Assembly: GCA_947471745.1 (NCBI GenBank)
Contig: CANJKZ010001153.1
Location: 62,001-126,000, forward strand
Direction of reading: 5' to 3'
DNA from: Closterium sp. Naga37s-1
Lineage: Eukaryota; Streptophyta; Zygnematophyceae; Desmidiales; Closteriaceae
Length of the DNA stretch: 64,000 bases
A model generated the notes under the pieces. The model ran no database searches and was not told the DNA's origin. It saw only the letters and a list, made by a program, of their open reading frames with translations. Shown piece after piece: positions 24,101-34,736 of this stretch (positions within the stretch are counted from its first letter, which is position 1; the number at the start of each line of letters is the position of its first letter). Position numbers and translations under genes: made by a program.

Positions 24101-24397
24101 GCCATGGAGGCAATATGGCTACGGCGTCTTCTAGCGGAGCTTGGGCATCCTCAACCGAACCCAACTCCTCTCTTTTGTGACAACCAAGCCGCCATAAGCC
24201 TCTCTCACAACGCCGTCCTTCACGGACGAACGAAGCATATTGAGGTGAAGCATCACTTCATCCGTGAGGCGGTTGAGAAGGGTGAGGTCAAACTCACTTA
24301 TGTGAGCACCAAAGCTCAACCCGCGGACTTCCTCACTAAACCACTCCCTAAGGACTCATTCCGTGCATGTTGTGGGCGTGTTGGATTGAACACCTAG
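21158..24397 (+). CDS. Copia-2 gag-pol with in-frame internal deletion
   Basis: 1079-aa open frame. The gag part (MSAVPIFTGQNYSVWKLKF, LWGFFDG, then a UBN2-like helical region) runs to about residue 265. Near nucleotide 21950 it jumps directly into the middle of integrase (...RTDGGGEFVNAELEKWM, TPYTPQHNGAAERLNRTL). Compared with copia-1, the CCHC knuckle, the protease DTGA motif, the HHCC region and the first catalytic Asp of integrase are missing. RT (GLKQSPRGW, LLYVDDQLLF) and RNase H (STEAEY, DNQAAISL, PADFLTKPLP) are intact. The frame stays open across the deletion. It cannot process its polyprotein or integrate by itself and must depend on a related element. Confidence 0.92.
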   Translation: MSTASEASRTSLDGVVVNSGEPWATATMFDMSAVPIFTGQNYSVWKLKFQVLMMERGLWGFFDGTEKKPDNESGIAAWKKKDQKAFATLISRIGINLVSSVRMCIKLEASAHEAWKRLETMHVNKTLHGKILARNAFYPVKMRAGESMHEYATRVEELGETFMDLGGTVTEEDWILTLLCGLPEEWSTVITTLDSVQDTWTKEMVVGRLLHEESRLRQFANESEGAAMFSGGSSGKKSTWSKSATKKSFGGSDRGKRNTLNGSSCWTRLLKAKGDVTKAIQEWALEVCDDDKKRIKAIRTDGGGEFVNAELEKWMKSKGIKHDVTTPYTPQHNGAAERLNRTLVEAVRSLLQHSKLGNEWWGEASALAAWIRNRVPTKVLPGTTPFEAWTGTKPNLSRLRTFGCLCYYHVPDPLRHKLQPKARAAIYLGIAANECAWRVWDLGERRVITSRDVVFDEDKFPTKEQPTPQLTVVLPAREEDESMEVPSQVEKEAENGGGENEESDDNVVEVPSTAAATSSTPSSLPLVLTREQRIRCPNTKYTDYATVAVGELDEERAAYCFATMGDDPRTHTEALASPDAPLWKQAMEKELASTKENDVFELVDPPKGAYLVGCKWVLKKKLGADGSVERYKARLVAQGYTQREGEHYSETFAPVAKASTLRVLLALAASLNLEVEQLDVCTAFLYGLLMEEVYMRQPPGYDDGSGRVWKLKRTLYGLKQSPRGWYKHMDDFLLQHGFARSECDSALYVLKEGEKQLVLLLYVDDQLLFSDSKDLIREVKQRLGAEFAMRDLGPVTYYLGMHVDRDRASRTIHLHQEKYVKGVVESFGMGNSKPVGTPLATGFSCLTGEEESTLDEPEGKRFHSLVGSLMYAAVSTRPDLAYAAGVLGRVVSNPHTEHVRAGGRVLRYLQGTPNLGLVYEAGPIELKDYADSDYAGDPSTRKSTSGYVFTLLGAAVSWQSKKQPTVALSSTEAEYIALIQGAMEAIWLRRLLAELGHPQPNPTPLFCDNQAAISLSHNAVLHGRTKHIEVKHHFIREAVEKGEVKLTYVSTKAQPADFLTKPLPKDSFRACCGRVGLNT

Positions 24398-24418
24398 TGG
24401 CTTGGGTGCAAGGGGGAG

Positions 24419-24980
24419 TGTTGGAGGTTGCGTGAGGCAAGGATTGCCCCCAACCACTGAAAGTGTTCCTTCTAGTGCTCACGGTTGAGTGAGCTGCAAG
24501 TTGGAAGTTTCATGAATGTGTTGCAGGTTCCAAGAAGTATGGGTTGACTTCGGAAGAACCTGCACATGGCACATGGCACATGGCAGCACAAGAAGAATCG
24601 AGACTAAAGGAGAATTCGATTTGGTGAAATTCGAGTTTCGAATTTCACCCCTTCGAAATGTTACTCGAACATTCGAGAGTGTAGCGACTCGAGGTTACAT
24701 GTGCGACTCGATGCATTGCAGTTCATATAAATTTGTTTGCTTTGTATTGCATGGTAAATACTGAAATCGAGAATCACTTTGTATGTGATACATTCGACTA
24801 CAAAATCCAGAGAGTTCCTCTCCTTGATTCCAAGAGCACTACCTAGCACATAAACGCCTATATCTCGCTCGATACGTAGGCGATCGAGGTGATCTACGGC
24901 CCGTTGGAAAGCTAAGACAGAGCTCTACTGATTAGTACAAATCCCAGTTCCTGCAAAGTAGAGGAGAAGCCTCTACAACA
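24419..24980 (+). repeat. Copia-2 3' LTR
   Basis: 562 bp, directly after the polypurine tract AAGGGGGAG. A short CACATGG triplication near 24565 replaces the sequence seen in the 5' LTR. Confidence 0.95.
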
Positions 24981-27900
24981 CCACGAGGGTGAAGATATAG
25001 CCTGAAGTGCTTTGGCGGGTTGAAGGATCTCCCGCCCAATCCGCATCGGTGTAGCCTTGTAGCACCACGGGTCCCTTCTCGTAGTGCAACCCCATTCGAG
25101 TGGTGCCCTTGATGTAGCGAAGAAGGCAACGTGATGCTCGCACATGCTCGACCATGGGGTTGGAGACGACACGTCCAAGCACTCCAACGGGAAAGGAGAG
25201 GTCGGGCCGAGTGCTCACCGCGGCATACATGCACGACCCAACGACCGAGTGAAAGGCCTTGGCGCTCTCGGGATCCATGAGGTTCTCATCGCTCACGGTC
25301 AAGGGATGAAACCCCGCTTCCATGGGTGTCGGTGTAGGTTTGCTTTCGATCATGCCGAAACGATCCACAACACTCTCCAAGTACTTGTGTTGGTGGAGGG
25401 CGAGAGTCTTGTTCCCTCGATCACGATCGATGTGCATCCCTAGGTAGTGTGAGACGGCCCCGATGTCACGCATGGAGAATTCGGCGGCAAGCTTCGTCTT
25501 CACGTCCACTACAAGGGTCTTGGAATCCGACACGAGGAGAAGGTCATCGACGTAGAGGAGAAGAACGAGAGCGCGTAGAGCACGTAGAGCGCGTGGTCAC
25601 ACTCGCTCCTTGTTGAGCACGTAGAGCGCGTGGTCACACTCGCTCCGCACGAATCCCAATGAAAGCAAGTGTTCGTCGATCCTCATGTACCGCGCACGAG
25701 GGCTTTGCTTGAGGCCGTAGATTGTACGCTTGAGCTTGTACACGCGGTCGGAGTCGTCGTCGAACTCGGGAGGTTGCTTCATGTACACCTCCTCCTTGAG
25801 ACGACCATAGAGAAATGCCGTCTTCACATCGAGTTGTTCCACCTCCAAGTCGAGTGCTCCCGCCAATGCCAAGAGGGTGCGCAACGTAGCGGACTTGGTG
25901 ACGAGAGCGAACGTATCGTTGTAGTGAAGACCCTCCTTTTGAGTGTACCCTTGAGCCACCAACCGCGCCTTGTACCGCTCCACTTCTCCATTGGGGCCGA
26001 GCTTCTTCTTGAAGACCCAACGAGAGCCAACGAGATAGGCGCCGGGAGGCATGGGGACAAGCTCGTAGACGTCGTTCGCCATGAGCGAATCGTACTCCTC
26101 TTGAAGCGCATGTTCCCATTCCGTCGCTTCCGCCGAGCTCATGTCGCCTTGGTAGGTGGACGGGGTGTTGGTGTATGCCTCAAGACACATAGCATCTCCC
26201 CCTCCCTCATCATCCCCCGCCACAAGAGAATAGCCATCATACTTGGAGTTGGGATGAGGGTTCCTCCGAGTGCGAGTGGATGCGAGGGTGGGAGTGATAG
26301 TAGGAGGAGACGAAGGCTCACTTTCTTTGGCATTTCCTTCATCCCCACTCACTCCAACCGCACCCGATCCATTTTCCCCCTCATTCGTACTAGGAGGAGA
26401 ACCCGTAGGAGCTTCATTTGCCTCATCCGCGACATCCAAGGGAGGAGGGATGATGATGACCGAGGGCACGGTCATGGACTTGGACAGGAAGGTGTCTTCA
26501 TAGAACACCACGTCGCGCGACACCACGAGCTTCCCGTGCTCCAAATCCCACACACGCCATGCCTTGTGATCCGCGCTTGGTCCCAAGTACATCGCCACCC
26601 GCGCCTTAGCCTCAAGCTTGGTCCGTGTGACGTCGGGTACATGATAGTAGCACGTACACCCAAACGTGCGAAGGTCGGTGATGTCCGGCTTCGTACCGCT
26701 CCAAGCCTCAAGAGGCGTCTTGTTGGGCAACGCCTTGGTCACGCACCGGTTGCGAATCCAAGTTGCCAACGTAACCGCCTCACCCCACCAATGCTTCTCC
26801 GCGTGAGCATGGGAGAGAAGACCCCGTGCCGACTCCATGAGCGTACGGTTCAAGCGTTCGGCGGCTCCATTTTGTTGAGGCGTATACGGCGTCGAGAACT
26901 CATGTGCGGTCCCACGTCCTTTCAACCAATCGCCGAGCTCCCGAGCGGTATATTCGCCACCTCCATCCGAGCGAAAGCGCTTGACCTTGAAGCCGCTTTC
27001 CTTCTCCACATCCGCCACCCATTGCTTGATGGCGGTTGACGTGGCGTCCTTGTGCTTGAGAAGTCGAATCCAACACATACGCGTCGCGTCGTCGATAAGC
27101 ATGAGGACGTAGCGCGCGCCGCCCTTCGACACGGGAGTGATGGGTCCGCACAAGTCCGTGTGAACAAGCTTGAGAGGTTCGGAGGCATTCGGCTTCGTAC
27201 TCGGTGAAAAAGGCTTCCGTGCCATTTTCCCTTCAAGGCAACCGACACACTTATCGTCGTCTCCACTCGAGCGCACAAACTCCAAGCCGTCGACAATCCT
27301 CTTCGTTGCCATAGCTTGAATAGCGGCGAGGTGGAGGTGGCCAAGCCGATTATGCCACGTTGAGAGAGAGGTTGTCGAGGTAGCCGCTTGAGCCGATGCC
27401 ACGCTAGGGAGAGCGTCGAGCACAAAGAGTCCACCCGCTTGGCGTGCCGTGCCGATGTGTACTCCGTCCGCCGTGCTCAACGCCATCATGGTCTCTTCAA
27501 TATTCACACACATCCCCTTGCGTGTGAATTGGGAAACGGAGAGGAGGTTGGCGCCGAGCCCGGGAACCACCAAGACGTTCTTGATGGTGAGTGGACCGCC
27601 GTCCACCATGAGCCGCAAGTCGCCTTGTCCTGTGACGTCCAACGTGTCACGGTTGCCGAACATCACGCGCTTAACGGAAGCTACCGTTGTCACGTTGTTG
27701 AGAAGCGTCGCGCACGCCGTCATGTGTTGAGTAGCACCCGTATCGAGTACCCACGCGTCAACACCACCGACGGTCGTTCCACTTGCGACGAAGATGAACT
27801 CCCGGTCGTTGTTGTCGCATGTCGCCACATGCGCGCGCCGGTTGTCGTCACTTGAAGACGGCCTCCAATTTGCCGATTTAACGGGACAATCGCGCCACCA

Positions 27901-28773
27901 ATGTCCCGTCTTCTTGCAAAAACGACAAGCACCCTCTCGCACCCGAGCTCGATTGGCGTTGGCCGATCCTCCTCGTGATGAGCTTGAGGTCGCCGCGCTC
28001 CCGTTCGAACTCCCGCGGTTGTTGCCGTCGTTGCGCCGCTTGAAGTGACCCGTCCCTTTCGCCTTCGCATCACAGGAGAAGTGTGCCGCACCGATTGCAT
28101 CGCCATGCAATTTCGTGTGCCTCGCCTCTTCATTGATGAGGCGTGCCACCACTTGCTTCTTTTTCCACGTATCTTGCGTCCCATCCAACATCGTGATCAC
28201 CGTTGACCATGCTTCACCGAGGCCCGCGAGGAGCGTCATGATCCAATCGTTGTCTTCCACGCTCGCGTCGAGTTCCACCAAGCGCTCGCCAAGCTCCTCC
28301 ACGCGGTTGACGTACGCGCGCATTGACTCGTCGTCCTTCATCCGCACCGTGAAAAAGTCGAGGCGCGCTTGAAGCTTGCTATGAAGTGACTTGGAGACGT
28401 GCTCTCCTTCGAGTCGCTTCCACGCTTCACGAGTCGCACCTTCACGGTCGATGCAAGGACTCACGATGGGGACGAGTTGGAGACTTAGCTTGGAGACAAG
28501 AAAGGCAAATGCCTTTTTGTCCTTTCGCACCCACGCTTCCTTTTCCCCGGTTGAAGCGCCCGAAGAGGGCTTCGATGCCGACCCATCGAAAAAACCCCAC
28601 AAGACGTGCTCCATCATGTAGACCTTGAGCTTGAAGCGCCACGAGGAGAAATGCACCCCGTTAAAAATTGGCACCGCGCTCATATCGACAACATGCGGTG
28701 TTGTCGAAAAGTCCGTCGGAAAAGAAGGGGTTGTTGGCGCATTCATCGTTGACGAAGTCTCGGTGGTACCCAT
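24981..28773 (-). pseudogene. Copia-1 gag-pol (gag to RT/RNase H junction), frameshifted
   Basis: The start at 28773 opens 1058 codons with gag (MSAVPIFNGVHFSSWRFKL), a CCHC knuckle (CRFCKKTGHWWRDC), protease (VLDTGATQHM), HHCC (WHNRLGHLHL, CVGCLEGK), integrase (HTDLCGPI, RSDGGGEY, TPYTPQQNGAAERLNRTL) and RT up to CDHALYVL. A tandem duplication of about 38 nt (25578-25647) shifts the frame to a stop at 25597. The other frame continues at 25533 with SDSKTLVVDVK, GYTDADWAGD and ends at GYIFTLV, where copia-2 is inserted. The rest lies at 20140-20527. Confidence 0.92.
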
Positions 28774-28820
28774 CGCGTAGCAACGATTGAGCGAACACTC
28801 TTACTCTAGCTCTCATACCA

Positions 28821-29398
28821 CGAAGGAGACCGTCTCACTCCTAGTGACGCCACAGATTTTACTTGGCGAGTTAGGAGCCAATACTAGGATCGTTCCGACG
28901 GGCTTGGAGCAAGGAATCCGTGGCACTTTGAATCTCTGTAATCGCCTGAGAATCGAAAGAGATACTTCTTATAATGCAAGGATGGGTACAAGTGACGAGT
29001 TTGAAGAAACATGCAAGCACAATTGCAACATCGAACCGCGCGCGACTCGCCGGAAATTCGGACTCAGGATCGCGTCCAATTTCCGCGACGTCCGCGTTCA
29101 CAATTTCGTACTTTGCCGGGTTCGTTTCTTCACGCCGACAATCGTGAGTTACAAGGGACAATAGCGAGTGTAGCGAAATGTTCGTAACATTCGCTTGCAC
29201 TCTTGCAATTTTCGTGCATGCTTGTGGGGCTGCCAAGTGTCGCCCCCACAAATATTCGGACCCAACCGGGGGCGAACTTGGTTGAGTGTCGACGCGGGCA
29301 ATCCGCCGTCACCCCTCATTCCGAGAAAGAACCCTCCCTTGGTCCGAGTCAACGGAGGTCTTCGCGTGGGGGCCAATCTCTCCCCCACAATTCCAACA
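28821..29398 (-). repeat. Copia-1 5' LTR
   Basis: 578 bp. Its inner end reads CG instead of the expected CA (base 28821), a point change relative to the other LTR. Confidence 0.9.
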
Positions 29399-29403
29399 GA
29401 AAC

Positions 29404-30840
29404 TGGTCAGAAAGGCCAGCGGCATGGTCATCCGGATGCACAGGCGCAGGGGCCCTTCCACGAACAACCGCCGCGAGGCAAGGGCAGGAGGCGACGTGGA
29501 GGCCAGGGTAGGCAGAGGCCTGGCAATCAGCTGGGCGTGCAGAAGGCGGAGGGACAACCGGGGGTGACTGCAGCACCCCAGGCTGTGCAGCAGGCTGGGG
29601 GGCAGCGGGGGTTGATCACAGGACCCCAGAGCGAGCGGCAGACGGAGGGGCAGCTTGGGGGGGGGCAGCACTACCTGAGGGAGCCTTGTATCCAGGGGGA
29701 CAGCAGGGGGTGAGAGCGGCACTCCAAAGCAGGCAGCAGCCTGGGGAACAGTCGGGAGGGGTAGGCGTGCCACAGGGCGCGCAGCAATCAGGGGGGCAGC
29801 CGTGGGTGATAGCAGCACCCCAGAGCGTGTAGCAGACAGCGGGACAGCCGGGGGTGATAGCAACACCCCAGGGCATGCAGCGGCCAGGGGGAGGGCCGGG
29901 GGTGATAGCAGCATCCCAGGGCGTGCAGCAGACAGGGGGACGACCGGGGGTACTAGCAAGACCCGAGGGCGTGCAGCAGGCAGGGGGGCAGCCGGGGGTG
30001 ATAGCAATACCCCAGGACGTGCGGCAGGCAAGGGAAGGATCACCCCAGTGCGTGCATCATCCAGGGGGGAAGGTGGGGATGATATCAGCACCACAGGCCT
30101 CACAACGGCTAGGAGTTCAGTTGGGGGTGACAGCAACACCCTAGGACGTTCATCAGTCGGGGGGACAGCTGGGGGCGGGCACTGCATCCCATGGCGTGCA
30201 GCAGACGCTGGGGTGGCCGGGAGAGGTCACATCACCTCAGGCTGCGCAGCAGCCAGGGGGGCAGCTGGGGGTCACTGCTCCACCCTGCGGCGTGCAAAGG
30301 GGGCAGCCGGGGGAGGTAGCAACACCCAGAGGCAGGCGGCAGACGAGGGGGCGGCCAGGGGCGACAACAACACTCCGGGACGTGCAACATACAGTGGGCC
30401 AACCGGGGGGGATGGTAGCACCCCAGGGTGCGCAGCAGCGAGGAGGGTTGCCGGGGGTGATAGTAGGGGACTATGATATGCAGCAGCTGGGAGGGCAGCC
30501 AGGGGTGGCCGCAGCAGACCAGGTCGTGCAGTGGCAAGGAGGGGGGTGTGAACAGGGTACCGAATCCCCGCGGCAGTTGGTGACGTTCGACACCCCCATG
30601 GCGGCAGTAGAGGTGGCAGTGGCATCGGATGAGCTGCCTCCTCCGCTTCCCCGCTACCCATGCGATGTGTGCTTTCACACATTTGCTACTCGAGGGGCGG
30701 CTACGAGCCAAATGACAGCGTGTCGAGCAGCTGAGGCAGAGAGGCATGCATATGCGCTTGGCTTAATTCCTTCCCTCGCAGAAGATGGCACACAGGAGAG
30801 ACCGACAGTGAGGGAAATCTAGGACGGGGTAGGGGCGGCG
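29404..30840 (+). pseudogene. Non-LTR element repeat region and zinc finger, part 2
   Basis: After the copia-1 insertion the frame continues with about 15 imperfect decapeptide-like repeats of the type QPGVIAxPQGVQQAGG (29500-30530). A Cys/His motif follows, YPCDVCFHTFATRG...TACR (about 30655-30725), like the N-terminal finger of RT elements. The frame shifts once near 29650-29700. It is then interrupted only by TAG codons at 29830, 30142 and 30820. Sister repeats carry CAG at the first two positions. Confidence 0.6.
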
Positions 30841-33434
30841 GTTCCGTCATGGGATTGGGAAGCATTATTCTGTGTGGAGGCGGTAGGGGGGAAGACGGTG
30901 CATCGGATCCCTCAGCGTGCCCGGCTGGGGGTCCTCGATGCACTGTGCTGTGTTTTGAAACGACTGAAGAGCCGACCCAAGGACGAAGCTGCCACACTCT
31001 TTCTCTTGGCCTTCCCACGCCTCCTCCTAGGCCTGCCGACCAAACTGGGGATGGGTAAGAGGGCATTGATTATGGAGCGTTTGAAGACGTTCAGGGAGGG
31101 GAGATGGCGTGAGCTATTCGACTCTGCCATGCTTGCAGCATGCCTGGTAGTTCGCCCCTTAACATATAATTCCTTCGACCAAGACCCTGACGCCATCCGC
31201 CTTGCTCGTTGTCGGACTAGGTGCAAAGTGGGGAAGTGGAGTCATGGGTTGGCATGCCTCACGGCAGGGGAGTTGGCTTGGCCGTCTGAGGCTATGGTGC
31301 AGTCATTGTGGGGGAAGCATCCCACCAGCGTGGGCGAAATACCGGAGTGGGTCCGTTCCTTAGACATCGTCGCTCCTCAGCGACCAGTGCTCACGGTCGA
31401 CATACTGGCTAGGGCTATTCACACAGCTGCTCGCGCTTCCGCTGCAGGGCCGTTAGGGTGGCTTACGGAGCACTTGCGGGACACATTCCTCACAGAACCG
31501 ACCAGCCTGGTTCATCTACTCGAGGTATTCAACCAATGGGTTGCAGGGCAGGTTCCCGAGCGGGCACGGCCCTCGCTTGCTGCTTCTAACCTGGTTGGGC
31601 TGTCTAAGCCCAACGGCGATGTCAGACCGGTGGCCATTGGAGAGGTCCTTCCGCACATCCTTGCACGAGTGCTCTGCATTACACTCAGACCAGCGATGGC
31701 CTCCCACTTTCAGCCGTGTCACCAGCTGGACATTGGCACTAGCGCAGGAATGGAGATTTTGACTCACGCCTTTTGCTCGGCTCTGACTTCTCACACAGAT
31801 TGGTGCGCGCTGCAGATAGATGTTGCGAACGCATTCAACTCCTTCCACCGACGGGCGATGTTTGAGGGGCTGCGGGAGTCCCCCTTTTTGGGTCTCATCC
31901 CATTCTTGGGCATCTTTTACGGGACACCTAGCGATCTTTATCTCCGGGCAGGCCCGTTTGTAGAAACTCTTGCTTCAGCACGAGGATCCCGGTAGGGGGA
32001 CCTGCTCGGGCCTTTCCTCTTCGCATTCACGCAGCAGCTGGTCATGGAGCCATTCACTAGAGAGTTTGCCGATTTGCTTTTCCTGAGCTATGCGGATGAT
32101 ACCTACATTTTGGGCTCGGCGGCAAGGCTTCTGGAGGCGTTTGGCGTGTTACGGGAACAACTACAAGGGGTGGGGTTGGAGGTGCAAGCCCCCAAGTGCC
32201 GATTCTAGGTACGGGAGGCCTCTGACGCGATACAAGAGATGCCTTTGGCCATGCAGCGGGTGGAGGAGGGACTCACAGTGGTGGGGGTCCCCATTGGAGC
32301 GGAGGACTGGGAGGTGGTTCGTTTGCGGGAGCGGCTTCGGCAGCTGCAGACGCCCTAGCCATGGCTCCCCTTGCTCGACCACTCGCAGATGGCATCACAC
32401 CTCTTGGCTATCGCTATTTCAGCGCGGCTGATGTACCTCGCGCGGACCGTGCCGCCGCGGCCAGAGGTGGTGGACGCTTTCAGTGACTGGGACAGTAGTC
32501 TAGAGGACTGTTTCGAGCAGCTCTTCCCGTCTGGTACCTGGGAGATCGACCCTGCACGGTCTAGGCTGGCTCTCCTGCAGTTGCACCTACCTGTTCGCCT
32601 CGGCAGCTTTGGGATTCGAGCAACGACTTCCTTGAGTCCGATGTCTTACGCTTGTGGGTGGGCGCAGGCTGCGCGTGACATTGCGCAGTTGGGGGTAGTA
32701 GGTGAAGAGGCGATGTTTGCAGACTATCTCAGGACTGTGGCGGGGGTGGATTTTCTTGACCCCTAGTTCTCCAAGAGCCTCGAGCAACTGCAGAGGCTGT
32801 ACGCCAGGAGATGCCGAGCCTACCTATCTGCTTTGCTGCATCCCCCGTTCGTCTCTTCCAGGCGCGGCTGCGGCAGTTGGCTGTAGAGGAACTTCAGGCT
32901 GTGCGCCGATTGGCCCGTGACGATGCCACCCTGGCCCGTTTCACATCCCTTCAGGGCCCGGGGGCTGGTGCATGGGTCTCGAATATCCCAGCTCATGCGG
33001 ATTTCACCTTCACAGCTACTGAGTGGAGCATTGCTGCAGCTGTGCGTCTGGGCCTTCCGATCCAGCAACTACACGTGGCAGGGCGTTGTGTATGCAGCAC
33101 GGTGTACGCGGACCCGGCGGACCCGCACCATGCACTGCGATGCAAGTACCAGCACGGTCCCTCTCGGGTGCATGATGAGGTGAAGTTTGCGGTGGCGAAG
33201 ATTTCCAAAGCACCCGGGGGGGTGGTGACGATGGAGGATGATATGTTGTTGCCGGGAAAGCATGTGGATGTTGCAGTGCGTCGACCGATGGACGGAGAGG
33301 CGCACGCCTTGGAGATCAGTGTTGCAAACCCCTTGTCGCTCTCTCCATCTTTGGTCGGGCAGTGCGGGCGGTCTGTGGGCGTGGCGGCCAAGGAGTGGGA
33401 GCAACGGAAGGCGAACGATTACGCGCCGTGCTAG
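30841..33434 (+). pseudogene. Reverse transcriptase of the non-LTR element, degraded by TAG stops
   Basis: RT motifs: LVGLSKPNGDVRPVAIGEVL, GTSAGMEILTHAF, LQIDVANAFNSFHR, the (Q)GDLLGPFLFAF block and YADD (32089-32100). The frame has TAG codons at 31993, 32206, 32356 and 32764. The first replaces the Gln of the nearly universal xQGDPLGP motif. A single-base indel near 32855 moves the rest to another frame (32811-33434), which has a Cys/His motif (CVCSTVYADPADPHHALRC) followed by GKHVDVAVRRP...ALEISVANP, similar to a restriction-like endonuclease end. The terminal stop is also TAG (33432). Confidence 0.7.
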
Positions 33435-33691
33435 TGAGCAATCGGGGGGTGCAGCTAACACCCAAACGGGCGCAGGCTCGCGTTAACTTGTTGCGAGTTG
33501 CGTCGTCCATGGGCGGGGTGGACGTTGACTTGGTAGACAGGGAGAGGGAGGACAGGGTGGATGAGGGGGGGGCTTTGTGGGTGGAGGCCCCGTATTTGTC
33601 GGATGCACGGCTGTGAGGGGATAGGGGAGGGGGGAAGGGAGGGGGTTAGGGGGTTGGGGTTGGGGGGCAAGGTGCAAAGGAATGTGGGTTC
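33435..33691 (+). other. 3' untranslated part of the non-LTR element
   Basis: G-rich non-coding sequence up to the copia-3 insertion. It resumes at 48490 and ends in poly(A) at 48619. Confidence 0.5.
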
Positions 33692-33817
33692 TGTCAGATT
33701 TATATGACATAGCTACTGTAGGCTATAGTGGGGTAGCACATATGGGGTACAGTTTCCTAGGGTTTACTTCTTGTACCCAACTTTCACTTAGTCTTTCCCA
33801 TTCCTCGTTTCTTCTCA
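33692..33817 (+). repeat. Copia-3 5' LTR
   Basis: 126 bp, unusually short for a copia LTR, TG...CA ends, appears identical to the 3' copy. Confidence 0.93.
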
Positions 33818-34736
33818 TGGTATCGAGCAGGTTCCCTAGTGGGAACGATTCCTAGGGCCCACCACCACGAATTTTTTTTTTCCTGCCCGGAGCGCGTTTT
33901 GCGCCGGCCCGAGTCGCGCCGCCCTTTCGGCCCGTCGCGCCCGTCGCGCCCGTCGCGCCCGTCGCGCCCGTCGCGCCTGTCGCGCCCGTCGCGCCCGTCG
34001 CGCCCATCGCCACCTACCTCCGCGGCCCCGCCACCTACCTTCGCGGCCCCGCCACCTCACTGTGCGGCCCCGCCACCTACCTCCGCGGCCCCGCCACCTA
34101 CCTCCGCGGCCCCGCCACCTACCTGTGCGGCCCCGCCACCTACCTGTGTGGCCCCGCCACCTACCTTCGCGGCCCCGCCACCTCACTGTGCGGCCCCGCC
34201 ACCTACCTCCGCGGCCCCGCCACCTACCTGTGCGGCCCCGCCACCTACCTTCGCGGCCCCGCCACCTCACTGTGCGGCCCCGCCACCTACCTCCGCGGCC
34301 CCGCCACCTACCTGTGCGGCCCCGCCACCTACCTTCGCGGCCCCGCCACCTTACTGTGCGGCCCCGCCACCTACCTCCGCGGCCCCGCCACTTACCTTTG
34401 CGGCCCCGCCGCCTCCTCCCAGCGGCCCCGGACGCCGCCCTCTCAGCGGCCCCGCCGAGCCGCCCAGCAGCCGAGTCGCCCAGCAACCGAGCCGCCCAGC
34501 AGCCGAGCCGCCCAGCAGCCGAGCCGCCGAGCCGCCCAGCCGCCGAGCCGCCCTGTCCGCAGCCGAGCCGCCCAGCAGCCGAGCCGCCCCGCCGCCGAGC
34601 CGCCGAGCCGCCGAGCCGCCGAGCTGCCGAGCCGCCCTGCAGCCGAGCCGCCCGAACCGCCCTGTCCGGTAAGAGCAGCGCCTCTCTCACAGCACTGCCC
34701 TCGCCCTACTGTTTGCACTGCTAGTCTACTGCTGTC
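33818..34736 (+). repeat. Copia-3 GC-rich leader with tandem repeats
   Basis: It begins with the primer site TGGTATCGAGCAGG. It then holds GTCGCGCCC units (33925-34005), about 20 units of a roughly 21-bp GCGGCCCCGCCACCTACCT repeat (34008-34420) and GCCGAGCCGCCCAGCA units (34450-34665). Frames on both strands are open only because of the repeat composition. Gag starts at 34737. Confidence 0.85.

Larger units (their letters stand above)
20528..24980 (+). mobile_element. Copia-2: internally deleted Ty1/copia element inserted in copia-1
   Basis: 4453 bp with LTRs of 580 and 562 bp (TGTTGGAG...CTACAACA) and the exact target duplication CCACG (20523-20527 and 24981-24985). The primer site TGGTATCAGAGC (21109-21120) matches the classical initiator-Met tRNA site. 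The polypurine tract AAGGGGGAG is at 24410-24418. The LTRs differ mainly by small indels near 20700 and 24570, so insertion is recent. Confidence 0.95.
19501..29398 (-). mobile_element. Copia-1: Ty1/copia element, reverse orientation, interrupted by copia-2
   Basis: Bounded by LTRs (19501-20115 and 28821-29398) and an exact 5-bp target duplication GAAAC (19496-19500 and 29399-29403). On the minus strand the 5' LTR begins TGTTGGAATTG, the primer site reads TGGTATGAGAG (from 28820 down), and the polypurine tract is AAGGGGGAG (20124-20116). The gag-pol runs from 28773 down and is broken by a short tandem duplication near 25600 and by copia-2 at 20528-24980. Confidence 0.92.

Noticed and set aside
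25669-27039. 456-residue plus-strand open frame
   Set aside because: It is the antisense of the copia-1 integrase and RT region and carries no recognisable motifs.
29830-32766. TAG reassigned to glutamine in this genome
   Set aside because: Other genes in the window end at TAG in the expected place (FAS1-A at 11435, the TcdA-like gene at 56793), so TAG works as a stop here. Mutation of CAG explains the pattern more simply.
33836-34690. Arg/Gly/Trp and Ala/Pro repeat frames on both strands in the copia-3 leader
   Set aside because: Open only because of GC-rich tandem repeats. They lie between the primer site and the gag start and are not conserved in the sister element.
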